Shown here: in pieces, positions 1 through 12,507 of the stretch
Position numbering within the stretch: position 1 is the first letter of the stretch
Layout: each line of letters starts with the position of its first letter
Source: Viola odorata
Taxonomy: Eukaryota; Streptophyta; Magnoliopsida; Malpighiales; Violaceae
DNA length: 64,000 nt
Direction of reading: 5' to 3'
Assembly (NCBI GenBank): GCA_963691705.1
Contig: OY829545.1
Coordinates: 9,179,444 to 9,243,443, forward strand
Position numbers and translations under genes: made by a program
Notes under the pieces: generated by a model
What the model was told of the DNA's origin: nothing
The model's input: only the letters and a program-made list of their open reading frames with translations
Database searches by the model: none

Positions 1-725
1 AAAAAGCTCCACATTAAGACACTACTCACCAAAAAAAGGCAACAATTTCATTGGCATGGAACCTTTTTGAGAACTATCTAATACTCAAAGGTCAATCATG
101 CTTATAAAAGAAAAGGTAAATCATCAAAGTAAGTTTCCTTGAAACGCAAAAATAACTTTCTGACAAACAAAAGAAACCCAAAAAACATTAAAACAATTAT
201 GCGTTGGATACGTGAATAGGAAAACCAACAAACATGGCAAGAGCCAACTCGATAATAAAGGGCACTTAAGTTAATAGACAGACTTAAAGGATAAGTACTA
301 CCTAGAAAAATCTACTGTAACCAGTAATGATAGAAAAATGTCCCAAAGAAATAAACATCCAAGAAAACTCATTATTTCAACAACAAAATATGTAGAAAGA
401 ATATGTTTGATCGTAATGCAGAGAAGAAGGAAGGCCCCAGACTCTCAAGATTAATATAATCATCACGAAGTATGAAGTAGAACAAATGTGGGGGGTGGGG
501 GGGGTAGCTGAAGTGACACTACATTCACCGTACAATTAGCAACAAGGGTTTCTTTAAACAAAGTCAGTGGTAGCTTGGTGTGGAACCAAACCAGAATGTC
601 ATTAAAATTATACCAAACCGAATCCTTTTAACTTAATAAAATCATCAAATCTACAAGAAATCTTCGGATAAGGAACACAAAGGTAAAAGGAAAACTGGAA
701 CTCCATTAAGCAAATAGAAAAGCAC
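1..725. other. AT-rich stretch, probably ALG6 intron 3
   Basis: No exon was recognised on either strand. ALG6 exon 3 ends at 726 with a GT donor on the minus strand, and no following ALG6 coding block is visible here, so this is best read as intron. A G-rich run lies at about 489-506. Confidence 0.5.
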
Positions 726-1665
726 CTGCTTATGGTTGAGAGACGAGCAGAAGAGGACACAAGCTAAGAGCTCATTATGTGAGAGGATAGCAGCAACAGC
801 ACCTAAGGTAAGCCCCAAACTGATACAGTTAAACTGCATTTGTCACCAATGTAAAGGAGTAAATATACTTTTGTGATTCAATAACAGTAACAAAATAACA
901 ACTAACAAGCGAATGCAACATTTACCCACCTGAAAATGACCATGGTCAATCAATATCAAGCATGGATTTACTAGAATAATCGCAGTATGCCACGCTATTT
1001 CACTTTTACGGAAACTGGGACTAGAACTACTACCAGCAACTCTGCTGGGATAATACACGAGAATAAAATAAAGTGCAGCAGGAAAAAGTATCAGGGCATC
1101 AGAGGACAAAACTGTCCATCTCATGAGAAGTTTTCTGCAAAACAAATCCACAAAAGAAAGTAACCAAATGCAATAAGGAAAAAAGCAGACAATGGACTAA
1201 TTAATATATCTTTAATGACTTGGAACTTATGGTGATAATTACGGACCCGAGATAAGATTCATAACCCCGTGAAGTGAAGAGAGCAACTGAATTTGGATCA
1301 AAATACTTGAGAAAAAGGCCATGGGCATAACTTTGGTATGCTGTGAGGGGAGGATAGTCAAGTCCCCAATAACTAAGATCATTGTCCGTGCTATTCCGGT
1401 ACCACTCCTTAGCAGGAAGATTAATGGTGATCTCCATCCAATGACGTTGAGCTTCATAATCACCAAACTTGGGAGGAATGCCAGCTCCAGAGTATGAATG
1501 AAGTGATACAGCCACACGTACCAATAATCCAAAAACAGCAATACATAAGAAAGAAGGCAAAACTCCTTTCTGAGAAATCCACCACCATACATTGCCGTCA
1601 CCATTGTCACTGTCATTAAAGTCTACCTTATCTTTAATCACCTTCTTCCTCCCCTTTTTCTCCAT
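726..1665 (-). CDS. ALG6: Dolichyl-P-Glc:Man9GlcNAc2-PP-dolichol alpha-1,3-glucosyltransferase, N-terminal part
   Basis: ALG6 adds the first glucose to the lipid-linked N-glycan precursor in the ER lumen. Three exons are visible: 1247-1665 (ATG at 1665), 930-1134 and 726-833. Their phases agree and give 244 codons, about half of a family protein of roughly 500 residues. Residues about 33-58 form the first membrane segment. It is followed by the conserved lumenal loop, with [13 protein letters not shown] and the [11 protein letters not shown] motif, which in this GT57 family carries the catalytic acidic residue. Exon 3 reads [16 protein letters not shown] and ends LNHKQ at a GT donor. The expected next block was not found in 1-725, so intron 3 probably runs off the left edge. 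The gene is cut by the window; nothing suggests it is broken. Confidence 0.93.
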
Positions 1666-2839
1666 TTCTATATATATTTATACAAAATTACCACCTGGTT
1701 CATTGCAATGCACATCAATAATCCATCTTTATCACTAAATGAAGCCCAACGATGCAAATAAAACATCATAGGGGCTTAATAGCTGAAAGAAGAGAGTGGG
1801 TTACAATCTTTTAGCAATTCATGCTGTAAAATTTTAGAATCGCACATCTTTAAGGTATTGGAATGTAAACTAAAAAATCAGTGATTGTGAATTGATACAG
1901 ACCCAGAATTTGAAATTGAATACAAAGAACCCAAAAACTGTTCTGGAAGAAGGAATGACAGATGCTGATACCTGGATTTCAAGCCCAAGATCATAACATA
2001 GCAAACAGGCGCTCCATATCAAGTTATTGAAACAACCGGAGGGGACATAACTGGGAAAAACAAGCTCCTTTACTGAATGTTGAGAGAAGAGGCTTCAAGT
2101 TTGAGGGATGGGCATGCGAATGGGGTCCGAGCGGCAAATAGAAAGGAACGCAGAAACTGGAATAAATTGACCTACGTTCGGATGAAATGCAATCTGGACC
2201 TTTTACATAAAAATAAGGAAAAAAAATAATAAAATCAACCTCTGTTACCAATGGTCAAATAAAATAATATCATAGGTTTCAATTTTGTTAGATGTGAACC
2301 ACACTTTGTCAATTATTCAAAGGGAACTATAATTTTAAAATTGATTTGTCCCGATTCTATATAAGCTTTTAGCATTTAGCTGACCTATAAATACAAAATT
2401 AAAAAAATAATATGGATTTTTTTTTCTTTCTCGTGAAAAAAATAAATTAACATGTAAATAATTATGTATAAAAAATATATATGAAAATTTTCATAAATTA
2501 ATAGAAATATTGTAGAAATTTACAATAGTAGATTAAAAATTCTTTAAAAATATAAATACATACATAAAATAAATTGTTAAAATTAAATGAAAATAAAAAA
2601 ATTAGGAAAAATTCTAAAAATATTAATTTAAAAAAATAAAGAACAATAAAAAAGAATGAAAAGAATGAAAAATATATATAACAGCATCTCTAATTATGTC
2701 ACCGTTGATAATTTCACCTCTATCATCGTCTAACAATAACAATTTTAAAGCATATTTTCTACTAAATGAACTCAATAACTTTTTTCATCATTACTTCATT
2801 TAAAAAGAGCACGATTTTTTATTTCAACAATTATGTTTT
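1666..2839. other. ALG6 5' flank and AT-rich intergenic DNA
   Basis: It lies upstream of the ALG6 start (minus strand). A TATATATA-like tract sits just upstream of the ATG at about 1667-1680. The part from about 2260 to 2840 is very AT-rich and holds no coding region I can support. A 5' UTR with an intron is possible, but its borders cannot be set by eye. Confidence 0.4.
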
Positions 2840-3076
2840 TGTTGGGGAGTTCTAGGATGAGAAAACTTCATGAGCAAAACCATTTTGGATGCAAAAAATT
2901 TCAAATGCATTATTTTCAAAGTCACCACCGCCATGACCACTCCTAATATTTAAGATATTAATTTTGTTTTCATTTTGAATTCTCTTATTATGAGCTAAAA
3001 GAGTTAATACATACTTTTTACCTCTAAGGCTAGATGTTTTCATTAGCCGAGAAAGCTCATTATTGCCGTTTTTCAC
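2840..3076 (-). pseudogene. Ty1/copia integrase core remnant
   Basis: A 74-codon minus-strand frame reads through KRIQNENKINI, then IRSGHGGGDFEN, then AFEIFCIQNGFAHE. This follows the copia integrase block that normally reads IRSDHGGEFEN...FC...G..H.FS. It continues past a frameshift and stop into the RTPQQ motif at about 2840-2860. The normally catalytic Asp of the IRSDHGG motif is Gly here, and the downstream frame is broken. It is therefore a short dead fragment of a copia retrotransposon. No LTRs were recognised around it. Confidence 0.7.
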
Positions 3077-3791
3077 TGCTTTTGGTATAAAAGGGGTTCA
3101 GGGGAATTTGAAGAACTCATGAAGAGTGTCAAATACATTCTCTTTATTACTTTCTTTTTAAACTTCCTTCTATTACGATAACAAAGAAACTTGTAACTTG
3201 TTGGTAACTTGTTTCTTCTCTCCTTTTTAATAAAGAGTTTATTTTTGTTTCTTTTTACATTAATATTAAAAATGCATTCAATAAATTATTGACCTAGATT
3301 AATACTTTTAAATCATCAACAGACTCTCTGTTCATGAAAAATTAATCATTACACTAGTGGAGAACGATGCACATTTAGCTTCCTTTCTTATTTGCTGTTT
3401 ATGGACACACGTTACAATATTAAAAAGAAGATAAATGAGAAAGCAATAAACAGAGAAAAATAGTTCTACTCCATCTACACTCTTAGGAATAACATTTCCG
3501 GGCATAAAATGTAGGGAAAATGAAATTACAATTTTTTTACGCCAAGTCAGGAGGCAGACTTGTACTTGTAATGGTCTACCAAAGAACAAAATAATAGTAT
3601 ATAGCAGAAAATTAAATGGAAGGCACAGCATAAATCACTCTACATATAACAATAATAAATTAGTCTATAAGGCGAAGCCTGTCGTCTGTAACAGAGTAGA
3701 CAAAAATGATCCGCTGCCTTCATGAAGCTTTTTTATGGGTATAAATTCCTAACTACCTTAACTGAAACAAGAAGATGGTGCTCTTGCAGAC
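3077..3791. other. ATR3 3' flank and 3' UTR region
   Basis: This lies downstream of the ATR3 stop codon (minus strand) and is AT-rich. Short open frames here match nothing I recognise. The part next to 3791 is probably the ATR3 3' UTR. Confidence 0.4.
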
Positions 3792-6700
3792 TCAAGACCA
3801 TGCTTCGACAAGGTATCTACCGTCCTTTTCCAGCCTCCTAATTCGCATCGCAGCAGTTTCCTTTGAAACTCCTGCCTCTTTCGATATAACCTCTTCAATT
3901 GCGGACATTACATCTGAAGGCATTTTTGTTGACGAGCCTGCAATATAAATAGCAGCCCCCTGCAACAGCAAGTCCCAAACTCTCGTGCTCTGTTCTCTCA
4001 GTTTGTGCTGAACATAAACCTTCTGTGGCTGGTCCCTTGAAAACGCTACGTAGAAACCTCCACCCCTTGCCTCTGAAAGTATCCCACCATCTTTTGCATG
4101 TGACAACCAAAAATCTCTGTAGAGAAAGTCATTCTCCTCGTTTCGGCAACCAAAGAAGAAAACAATTGGAGCAGCAGATCCAGATGCATCCTGTATGGCT
4201 CTTTCTTCCACGAATCCACGAAAGGGTGCACATCCTGTTCCGGGCCCAATGAGAATAAGGGGAACTGATGGTGCTGGGGGAGGAAGAGAACCTTTGTGAA
4301 ACCATGCCGGAATATTCACACCTGCTCATGGAAAATAATGATTATTATGCAGCAAATGCCAAATATTGCAGACAGAAGTTCAACAGAAATCTCTGAATAG
4401 TGAATCCATACTCTGTTGTGGATGAAGTCTGGAGAGCCATGTTGAGCAGAGGCCAGTTCTCTTCCTCTTATATGGTGTTGTCCATGATACTACATTCACC
4501 GTTAAATGCACTTGATTGGGGTGCGCTGAAGGTGAAGAAGAAATGGAGAAAGCCCTAGTTTTTAAGGGCGGAACTAACTGCACCAGCCATTCGAACGGTA
4601 TTTTTACAGAAGGGAAATCCTCTAGCACCTACTTCAGAAAGATGAATCAATTCCTTGGATGGACCAACTACAGATCTTTAACATTTAAAACGTCATAAGG
4701 CTTAAAAATACTTAAATTAGGAAAAAATTCTCTACATAATTACACAAGTTTGAACTGGAGCAAAACAAGAATCTTAGAAAACAATATTTTCTACAACTCT
4801 TAGTGCTTGTATCAGATTCCATGCGACCAGAAACAAATACATCTTCAGCAAGACACAGATACAGATCTTTAACATTTAAAACGTCATAAGGCTTAAAAAT
4901 AATTAAATTAGGAAAAAATTCTCTACATAACTACACAAGTTTGAACTGGAGCAAAACTAGAATCTTAGAAAACAACATTTTCTACAACTCTTAGTGCTTG
5001 TATCAGATTCCATGCGACCAGAAACAAATACATCTTCAGCTAGACATAGATCCAGTAATATACACCAACTAATACATTTTTGGAGCTAAGAAGTGTCATG
5101 TTTTTGTTTAACTTAGATGAGAGACTTCATATGCTACATCAAGTATTATTAAAAAAAATCAGTGCTCCTCAATTAACAAAAATGAAAAAAGTTGCATTAG
5201 TACTAACAAGAAACAAAGAAGAACCCTAGTCCATGTTTATTGTGAAACAGTGTAGCATTGACGAAAGATTTTATTTTGGCCAATATGCAGAAAATACACA
5301 CTCGTCGAAAGAATCTTAAATGAATTCATAATAGAATGAGACAGGCTGGTTCTAAAACGCACCTCTAGAACAGATCTACGTTCTTTCTGATTGTATTGGT
5401 ATAGATCATCTCTTCCTTCAGGTGATGCAAAGTACTGAAGTCTCTCCTTTTCATGTGGTGCTGATGCAAAAAAGCTCATAACCTGGAGGATAGTGTGGCT
5501 ATCAGGACACAGGACAAAAAAAGAGGTGTGCAATCATGTCAAAAACACACAACTCTCTAAATTTAGCTAGCAAGAAGCAGGAATAAGTCACAAAAAAACA
5601 CATTAATTTCATAATGTTGCCTATTTCTTTCAACAAATGCAGAGGAAGATTTCAAATCATTAAGAATTAGCCTTAACTCAGAAATCGGTCAAGGCTTAGG
5701 TAAAATTGTACATGCTAGCTGGTAAAAGTGCAACGCCTCTGTATTTGTAATAAAACATAAAAAGCCACTTAAATTGGCACAAACTGGCAAAGACCTGGAG
5801 CTGAGCAAGAGAACTTAAATAACTGTTACACCATCAACCTTAAACATGAGCAATGCTGATACATTATCAGGCTTAGCAATGTGCATACTGTGATTAATGC
5901 ACATTACACATCAGACATGCAAAATATATGCCCTTATGAAGCAATGATTTCATTGCTTTCCTCCAGAAAAGTGAGAGCAAACCACTTCAAAAAAATGCAA
6001 TGCAATAAATGTAGATGCACTGAGGCTTGCAATAACTGCGTATTTATCAAATATTTACAAAAAATCATTTAAGTATTCCACAACTTTTAAGTTTCAGACA
6101 ACAGATCATTATTTTCCTCGAATAAACCTCAAAAGAAGAGGTGAGTGGGTTTTCCACAGCTTTTAAAATCAAATGACCAAACATCAAGTATCACGGTTGT
6201 AAATGGAGAGAGAGAGAAAAGAGAACAGAAAACACCCAAGATAGACCAAGTACAAGTGATTCAAATCAAAAATCAAAAGGACTTCCAACATAAAGGAAGG
6301 TCATAATTTAGAACAGTTTACCATGGTCAAAACCAACTGGTTAATTCATACACAGTACGACAATGAAGTTGGCTTTTAGTCAAAAGAGATATGATGTTGG
6401 ACCAGCTAAGAAACTTGAATGATCCCCGATTTTCTTGGTTGAAAAAGTAAGGTCATTCCAGGTCTGACAAGAAGGATGAATTTCCTATCTCAATTAACTG
6501 TCAAAGATACTAGTAATGCTGTGCACATCACACAGAAAGTATGATGAGAATAAACATATTTGAAAAATAATCTATTGTATGAGATCAGCTATACAACTGA
6601 AAAAAACAATGGAACCACTTCTCGTAATAGAAAAGAAAGGCCTACAAAGAAAAACAGCACCAGCCTAAGGAGGTATTAACAGAAGTTTGCTTGAAACATT

Positions 6701-9700
6701 TCACACAAACATGAAACCTACAAGATCCTTGCCTCAAAGAAATATCGCCTAGGGGAAGCTGATGCAACATCCATCGTAAATTCCACAAAGGTTTTTAATC
6801 GTATAGGACCATTTAAGGCACTGCCTTGATCACCGAGCAGTTCGCTGTCCATTTCTCTAGGATGCACCTGAACGAAAGCCATTGCTCAGTATAGTGGAAA
6901 AGATCGAAAAAAATTAAGGTGTGATTTCCATGAACAAGATAATCCAAGTATGAAAAGCTAATGAAAAAATAATGTATTTCAATAGAAAGAACAGAAAAGG
7001 CTTAAGTTGCAAGCTCTGTGGATTTTGCTCCCTTCACATGGTATTTCTAACGAAGGATGCACTAAGACAGCAAACCTGATACGAATGTATTATATTAGCA
7101 AGCTCATTATCGTGTCAGCGGCTTCACCAGTGGTGGTCAGAAGAGGTAGGAAAAGTAGTTCAGGATCCCAATCCACAATTGTTAGTGTTTTGTAACTAGA
7201 AAGTAAAGGTGAAATGTCCAAAAAAGTGGGTTTTCACCAACATAGTTTATTCAACCCATGTCTTGACAAAGCTTGTTTATGTTGCATCACTGTGGTTTAG
7301 AATAAAAGATGGTTGGGAAACCTCAACCCTCCAAATACCATTACCCCGTGAGGCATTCAATAGTAGAAATGAAAATGCTACGGCAGTGGCAGTAGAGATC
7401 ATGTTCATGTCTGCAAGGTTGATTCCTATGTAATCAACAAATAGAGAGTGACTCACAGTGATGAATGATTCTGGATCCAAGTTACATCGCTTTATGAAAG
7501 CATCCACTGCTTCAGGATCTTGACCAGGTAGAACTTCAAGGACATCCCCAACTTCATATTCAATTTCCTGTATAGAAAATGGAGCATGCAAAGATGCCAA
7601 CTATAAGTCCTTCAACACAAAATAAAACTGTATGCTTCAGAAAAGTTGTATGCACTGATATCATGTGAAAGCCACTTACAGATGACACAAATTCAAATTC
7701 AAAATGCCGCACATCTTTTCTATCACCGGCCCTACTTAGTGGCTGATTCTTGGTCTGCATCGAGTTTTAAAAAAAAAATTAAGCAACGCAGGAAAATAAT
7801 CTTGAACCAATTAAGTACAGGTGAATAAAACAGGGATCCTAAAACCATTTTTCTTGCAGGAACTATTATTATACACGACAACAGCTCCTAGATCAAAACC
7901 TTACCAAATTCTGACGCAAACAGAAAGAGACTACTAATTTAGCTATGTACCTCCAGGGACTAAGAACAAAGAATGCTGTACCCAAGTTAGCAAAGATGAA
8001 GTAGCCCTAAGCAAAAACTCTCATAGATTGACTGAGTTTGTGGTGTAGGACCATGATTGATGATGCAATGGAATATTTTACCATTTACACTAGTTAATTG
8101 ATGGTCTCATTTTATAGGTTTCTGAAAAAGCAAACGACCATTACCATCTGGAGAAAGCATTCTGGCACATTATGGGAAAATTTTCCAGGGTGCATAGAGC
8201 GTGCTCCTCCAATTTGCATTTCTGTGTGTTTTATACCTGGCACAATAACATCACAAGGGCAGCCAACATAAACAAACAAACAAATGACTAACATGCATGC
8301 CAGTTCTCATCGTAATGCCAAGTGGAATTGAAATGACACCACCAAGTGTACCAGGAACAATTCCTGGCAAACAATTATGTCACTTTTCAGAGGAAATGAA
8401 GTCTATTGCTATTCCTAAAATAAATAAATAAATAAGAACATACTCCCAAGAATAAATTAGAACACATCAAATACTAGGCTGAAAAAGTAGCTACCACACT
8501 GTTAAGGATAAACTTGCTTATGGTTCAAGAAAATAGCTTCTACATTAAACAAAAATAGAAAGGCATATTTTAAACAAGCATGAATTAAAGCAGTAATAAG
8601 TCTTTAAGACCTACGTCTCAGTTCCATGGGATATCTAGATTTTCTTTCAAAATAGCAACATTGAACTACAAGATTTGTCTGTTCTCATAAACTATTGATA
8701 ACTTCAAAATCATAAAGTATGTATAAATGCAAATTCTAAACAATTTACCCGAAGCAGCAAGTAACTGTAAACTCCCGTTCTCAATTTCATGATATCTTAT
8801 CTGAACTTTCGGTTGGTCAATCAAGTTTTCGTTCGGGATCATAAAATCTGGACCATTTGGCAACAATTTTGGGTTGATCTGATACAATGCCTTCCATAAG
8901 GATGACATCCATGGATCCAAAGCACCTTCATACCTAGGAATAGCAAATGTTTTAAGAAACTTAAATTCATTGTCAAATCAACAGCTATATGTAATAGTAG
9001 TTACATGTTTTACCAACAATACAATGAGTACATTAGAATTTATCTAAGGGGAAAAGGGGAGAGAAACGACGGGCAATATCACTCATCCAACTTGGAGTCA
9101 GACGGTGTCTCTGATCTTTAAAGATAAAAAAAATGATAGGATTTTGAGGTAACTTCCACGTAGAACAAAATTAGCTCAACATTGAAACAGCACATGTTTG
9201 TACTAGTCTTGCCTAAATCCCGTGCTTCACCTAAAATACCTGCATGGTTGTCTCCATTGGAGTCAAAATATGTTCCTTAGAATTTACGATAGAGAAGGTG
9301 GAAGAATTTTGATGTGACATTCAGACCCAGTGTAACATGTTCAACCTTAAAACCGTAGGTTTAGAATATTGATATACAGGTGACTCAATCCACAAAATAA
9401 GGTGACACAGGACTGCGCGTCTGAAAGTATCCCTAGGAGGCATCAGTTTAAAGAGATCAACCAGGAAGTATGCAACCATATATATCTTCAAGCGCTGATA
9501 ATCATTAACCACCACTTATAATTCAATCAAAGCATACATAAAAGTCTCTATGTGAAATTCATGTTACTCCTATGTTAGTAGCAGATGGTAGTTAGTTTTA
9601 AGGTTTAACAACTAGAAAAAAGCAAGGCTATTAAACTAGCAGTCTATAAACGAGCATACAAATTCCTTAATATCATAGTTTTCAGTTGAAGCATTTTTTT

Positions 9701-11274
9701 TCCTTTTTTCAATCCACTGAAATGCAATTGAGATCATACCCTGACGGATGCTGGTCATCTCCCAAACCTCTCTCAACAATAGCAATTGCCCCAATATCTG
9801 AAAGTCTTCTGTCTAGCCTCTTCGCAACAAACTTCAGATCACCAGAAGGAAAAAATGGATCCCTTATAAAAAGCTAAAGTAAAAGTAGAAACACACTATG
9901 GATTGTGGCAAGAAAAATTTGGCATGCTACAGGTATAAAACACAGAATGAAACCCAAGTACTGACAACAACTAATAGAAAAATCTAATAAATTGAAATGT
10001 CATTTGACCACCCAACCTCAATATATGAGAAAAATTATGTGCTGAATATGAGTAAAGAACACAGATTACATGATACTTCCCTTGAAATGGAGCTCATAAT
10101 AATACAAATGGAATTTTCATGCATGTCAAAAAATAACAGAAGGAAATGACTAAACAACTTCAACATAAAGGACGAGTCTTTAAGATAACTAAACAGAGGA
10201 AAAAGCAGGATGATAATCAAGTTAAAAAATACAACTTTGCATAGCACGACATGAAACAGAAACGGTAATAAATAATTAATGACATTAATGATCCATGGCA
10301 GGCTATGGTACTTCACTCTCTAGTTTTGTTCTAAGGGGAAAAAATTATAAGCATTAGCAATAAGTACGTTAAATTTCTGGTAACCAGAATCACCCAATCC
10401 AAACACAGCATAGTGAACACCTTCCAGAAAATGCTGTGAAAGATGCTTTTGTAGCAGAAATCTCCAAAAAGCCTACATAGAAGGGAGAATTCATTAGTAA
10501 GGAAAAGGCAAATGCCCTTCCAAGACTTAAAAACCAGAAAGGGCAAAAGATATAGCTCTCTAAACAACCTTCATAGGATTTGGTGTATCTCCCTGGCCTG
10601 TGGTAGAAGTAACAAAAATTACAACGTCTTCACAAGGCAAGGAATTCTGTATCAGGAGAGAAATAAAAAAGGGGTCAAAGCAGTAGTATCCATTGAGTCA
10701 GCCGTCAGAGAAAATTAACTTGCAGGGTATCAAACAAACCAATTCAGCAATTTCATGCAATTGTACAAATTCTTCAAGTTGCCACACTTCGAAGGAAACA
10801 GCAAAAAATAAAAAATAAAAATAAAAATAAAATCCAAAGCAAACAGCGCCTCCAGTGAAACCATGAACTGATATACACTTATAATAGTGACGAGTCGACA
10901 TTTTTAATTTCCTAGGTTGAGTTTCCATGTATTCTACATTTTGTAGGGAACCAAACAGGAGGAACACACAGAGCAGTGGAGCTTCAAGCAATCAATAGAA
11001 AAACAATTCCCTGCCACTTTCACCAAACGATCAACAATTGAAAAGAAAATCTCAAATTCCTACCACTTCCCTTCACGTTCTAAGCAACAAAAATAAAGCC
11101 TTAAATGCCTAAAAGAAATAAGAAGGAACTTACAGCATCATACTGGTCCATAGAGCGAAGAATGACCGAGCAACCTCTTCTCTCTGCGTTTCTCCCGATA
11201 CTCTCCGCTGCGTCCAACGCGTTTCCGGTTTCAGTTGCGTACAATATCAGTAGTTTCCTAGCCTTCTCTTCCAT
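3792..11274 (-). CDS. ATR3: NADPH-dependent diflavin oxidoreductase 1 (ATR3/Tah18/NDOR1)
   Basis: Passes electrons from NADPH through FAD and FMN to the anamorsin/Dre2 protein for cytosolic Fe-S assembly. Twelve exons: 11134-11274, 10569-10646, 10368-10472, 9740-9831, 8749-8933, 8145-8236, 7680-7754, 7457-7567, 6733-6867, 5363-5482, 4412-4628, 3792-4321. They sum to 626 residues, the usual family length, and every junction keeps phase. The flavodoxin-like FMN domain is at about 1-155, with TETGN (residues 14-18), STTGQGDTP and FGLGDSGYQ. The FAD domain carries RAFS at about 403-406. The NADPH site has GPGTGCAPFRGF at about 476, then FFFGCRNEE and IYIAGSSTKMP. The C-terminus is EAWS, with the usual near-terminal aromatic residue. 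Intron 9 starts with GC instead of GT. The gene shares a short divergent promoter with PSRP3. Confidence 0.95.
4670..5051. repeat. Tandem direct duplication, 191-bp period, in ATR3 intron 10
   Basis: The block 4670-4860, starting acagatctttaacatttaaa, is repeated almost exactly at 4861-5051. Only scattered single-base differences are visible. It lies wholly in the intron between ATR3 exons 10 and 11, so it does not change the protein. Confidence 0.9.
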
Positions 11275-11660
11275 TTCGCTCTACGTGCCACTGCATCCAT
11301 TACCAGCGTAAATTAAAGCACACCAACAAATTAGCTCAACTGCTAAGCATAATAGACAGATGAGAAAGTCAAAACAAGTGCACATGCCTTTCTTCTTTCC
11401 AAGGCTTGCCTTCCTTGTTTGTTGTTGCGAGAAGGGAAGGGGAAAGCGGAAGAAGAAGAAGAAGAAGAAGAAGAAGAGACTTTGATTTTGATTTTTTGAA
11501 AGGGTTATTAAATGGGCCTAATTATAGGATATTGTGGGCGTTTTTCATGTGGACTCAGGCCCAAATGGTGAATATTCATTTCTAATTTTCCCTTCCGCCC
11601 AAGAATTTCATCTTCTCAGTTCACAAACACAGAAGTACAAAAACACTGAGAGACGGAGAA
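11275..11660. promoter_or_regulatory. Divergent promoter region shared by ATR3 and PSRP3
   Basis: 386 bp separate the two start codons, which point away from each other. Two inverted site II-type motifs, TGGGCC at 11513-11518 and GGCCCA at 11558-11563, lie on the PSRP3 side. Such TCP-binding sites are typical of plant promoters for ribosomal and other housekeeping genes. A GAA run at 11449-11475 would be a CU-rich tract in the ATR3 5' UTR. That the region is bidirectional is inferred from spacing and motifs. Confidence 0.6.
11449..11475. repeat. GAA trinucleotide microsatellite, 9 units
   Basis: Nine uninterrupted GAA units lie 175 bp upstream of the ATR3 start codon. On the ATR3 sense strand they read as TTC. 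Confidence 0.95.
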
Positions 11661-12507
11661 ATGTTAGAGCTATCATCTTCATCATCATATATGGCGATGC
11701 AACCCAAAATGAATTATCCATTTAAACCCTCCTCCTTCTCCGCCACCGTCTCCAGTTCCGTCCTGCTTAAACCCCTAAAAACCCCACTCTTTTCTATCAA
11801 ACACTTAGATTGGGTTTCCGGTCTCAAAATCAGTCCTACTACTACCACAACCAGACTCAAACTTTCAACTTCACCAGCTGACCCATTACTATACACAGAA
11901 GTAGAAAAGGAAGAAGAAATCTCTTCATATAAACAGGTTGTTGTTTTATTATTATCAATTTTCTTATACTCTTCTTTTCCCTCTTTTATATTTATTTTTT
12001 GATGGGTTATGAATTCAGTTGGGTTCTTTTTCATTTTTCTTTGGATTTCTTGAACTGAATGCGCTAAAGGAATTTTCTTTCTTTACTCTTTTTTGTTATA
12101 TATATATATAAATAAACTGTTCTGTTATTTGTAAGAAGCCAAAACCAAGCGCTAGTGAAATATATACATAATAACTTCCTTTTGGGTGCTTAACTTAGTT
12201 TTATTGATTTTGTCATCTGTTACAGAAGCTGAGAGTGGTGGTGAAGCCAATGGAGAAACCAAGGGTGGTGTTAAAGTTCATCTGGATGGAAAAGACGATT
12301 GGTATTGCACTAAACCAAGTGATACCAGGGCATGACACCATTCCTTTGACCCCTTACTACTTTTGGCCCAAGGTTGATGCCTGGGAGCAGCTCAAATTGA
12401 TGCTTGAGAGCAAGCCTTGGATTTCTCAGCACCAAATGTTCATCCTTCTCAATCAGGCTACCGACATGATCATGCTATGGCAGGAAAGAGGTGACAATTC
12501 GAAGTAA
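11661..12507 (+). CDS. PSRP3: Plastid-specific 30S ribosomal protein 3 (Ycf65-like)
   Basis: A component of the small subunit of the chloroplast ribosome, encoded by nuclear DNA in plants and called ycf65 in some algal plastids. Two exons, 11661-11936 and 12226-12507, join in phase for 185 residues. The first 70 or so residues are rich in Ser, Thr and Pro, with few acidic residues, as expected for a chloroplast transit peptide. Residues about 98-185 are the Ycf65 domain, with [25 protein letters not shown] and [19 protein letters not shown]. An in-frame ATG at 11691 could be the true start; the first ATG was chosen. The gene is divergent from ATR3, with site II motifs upstream. The gene is intact. 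Confidence 0.93.
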
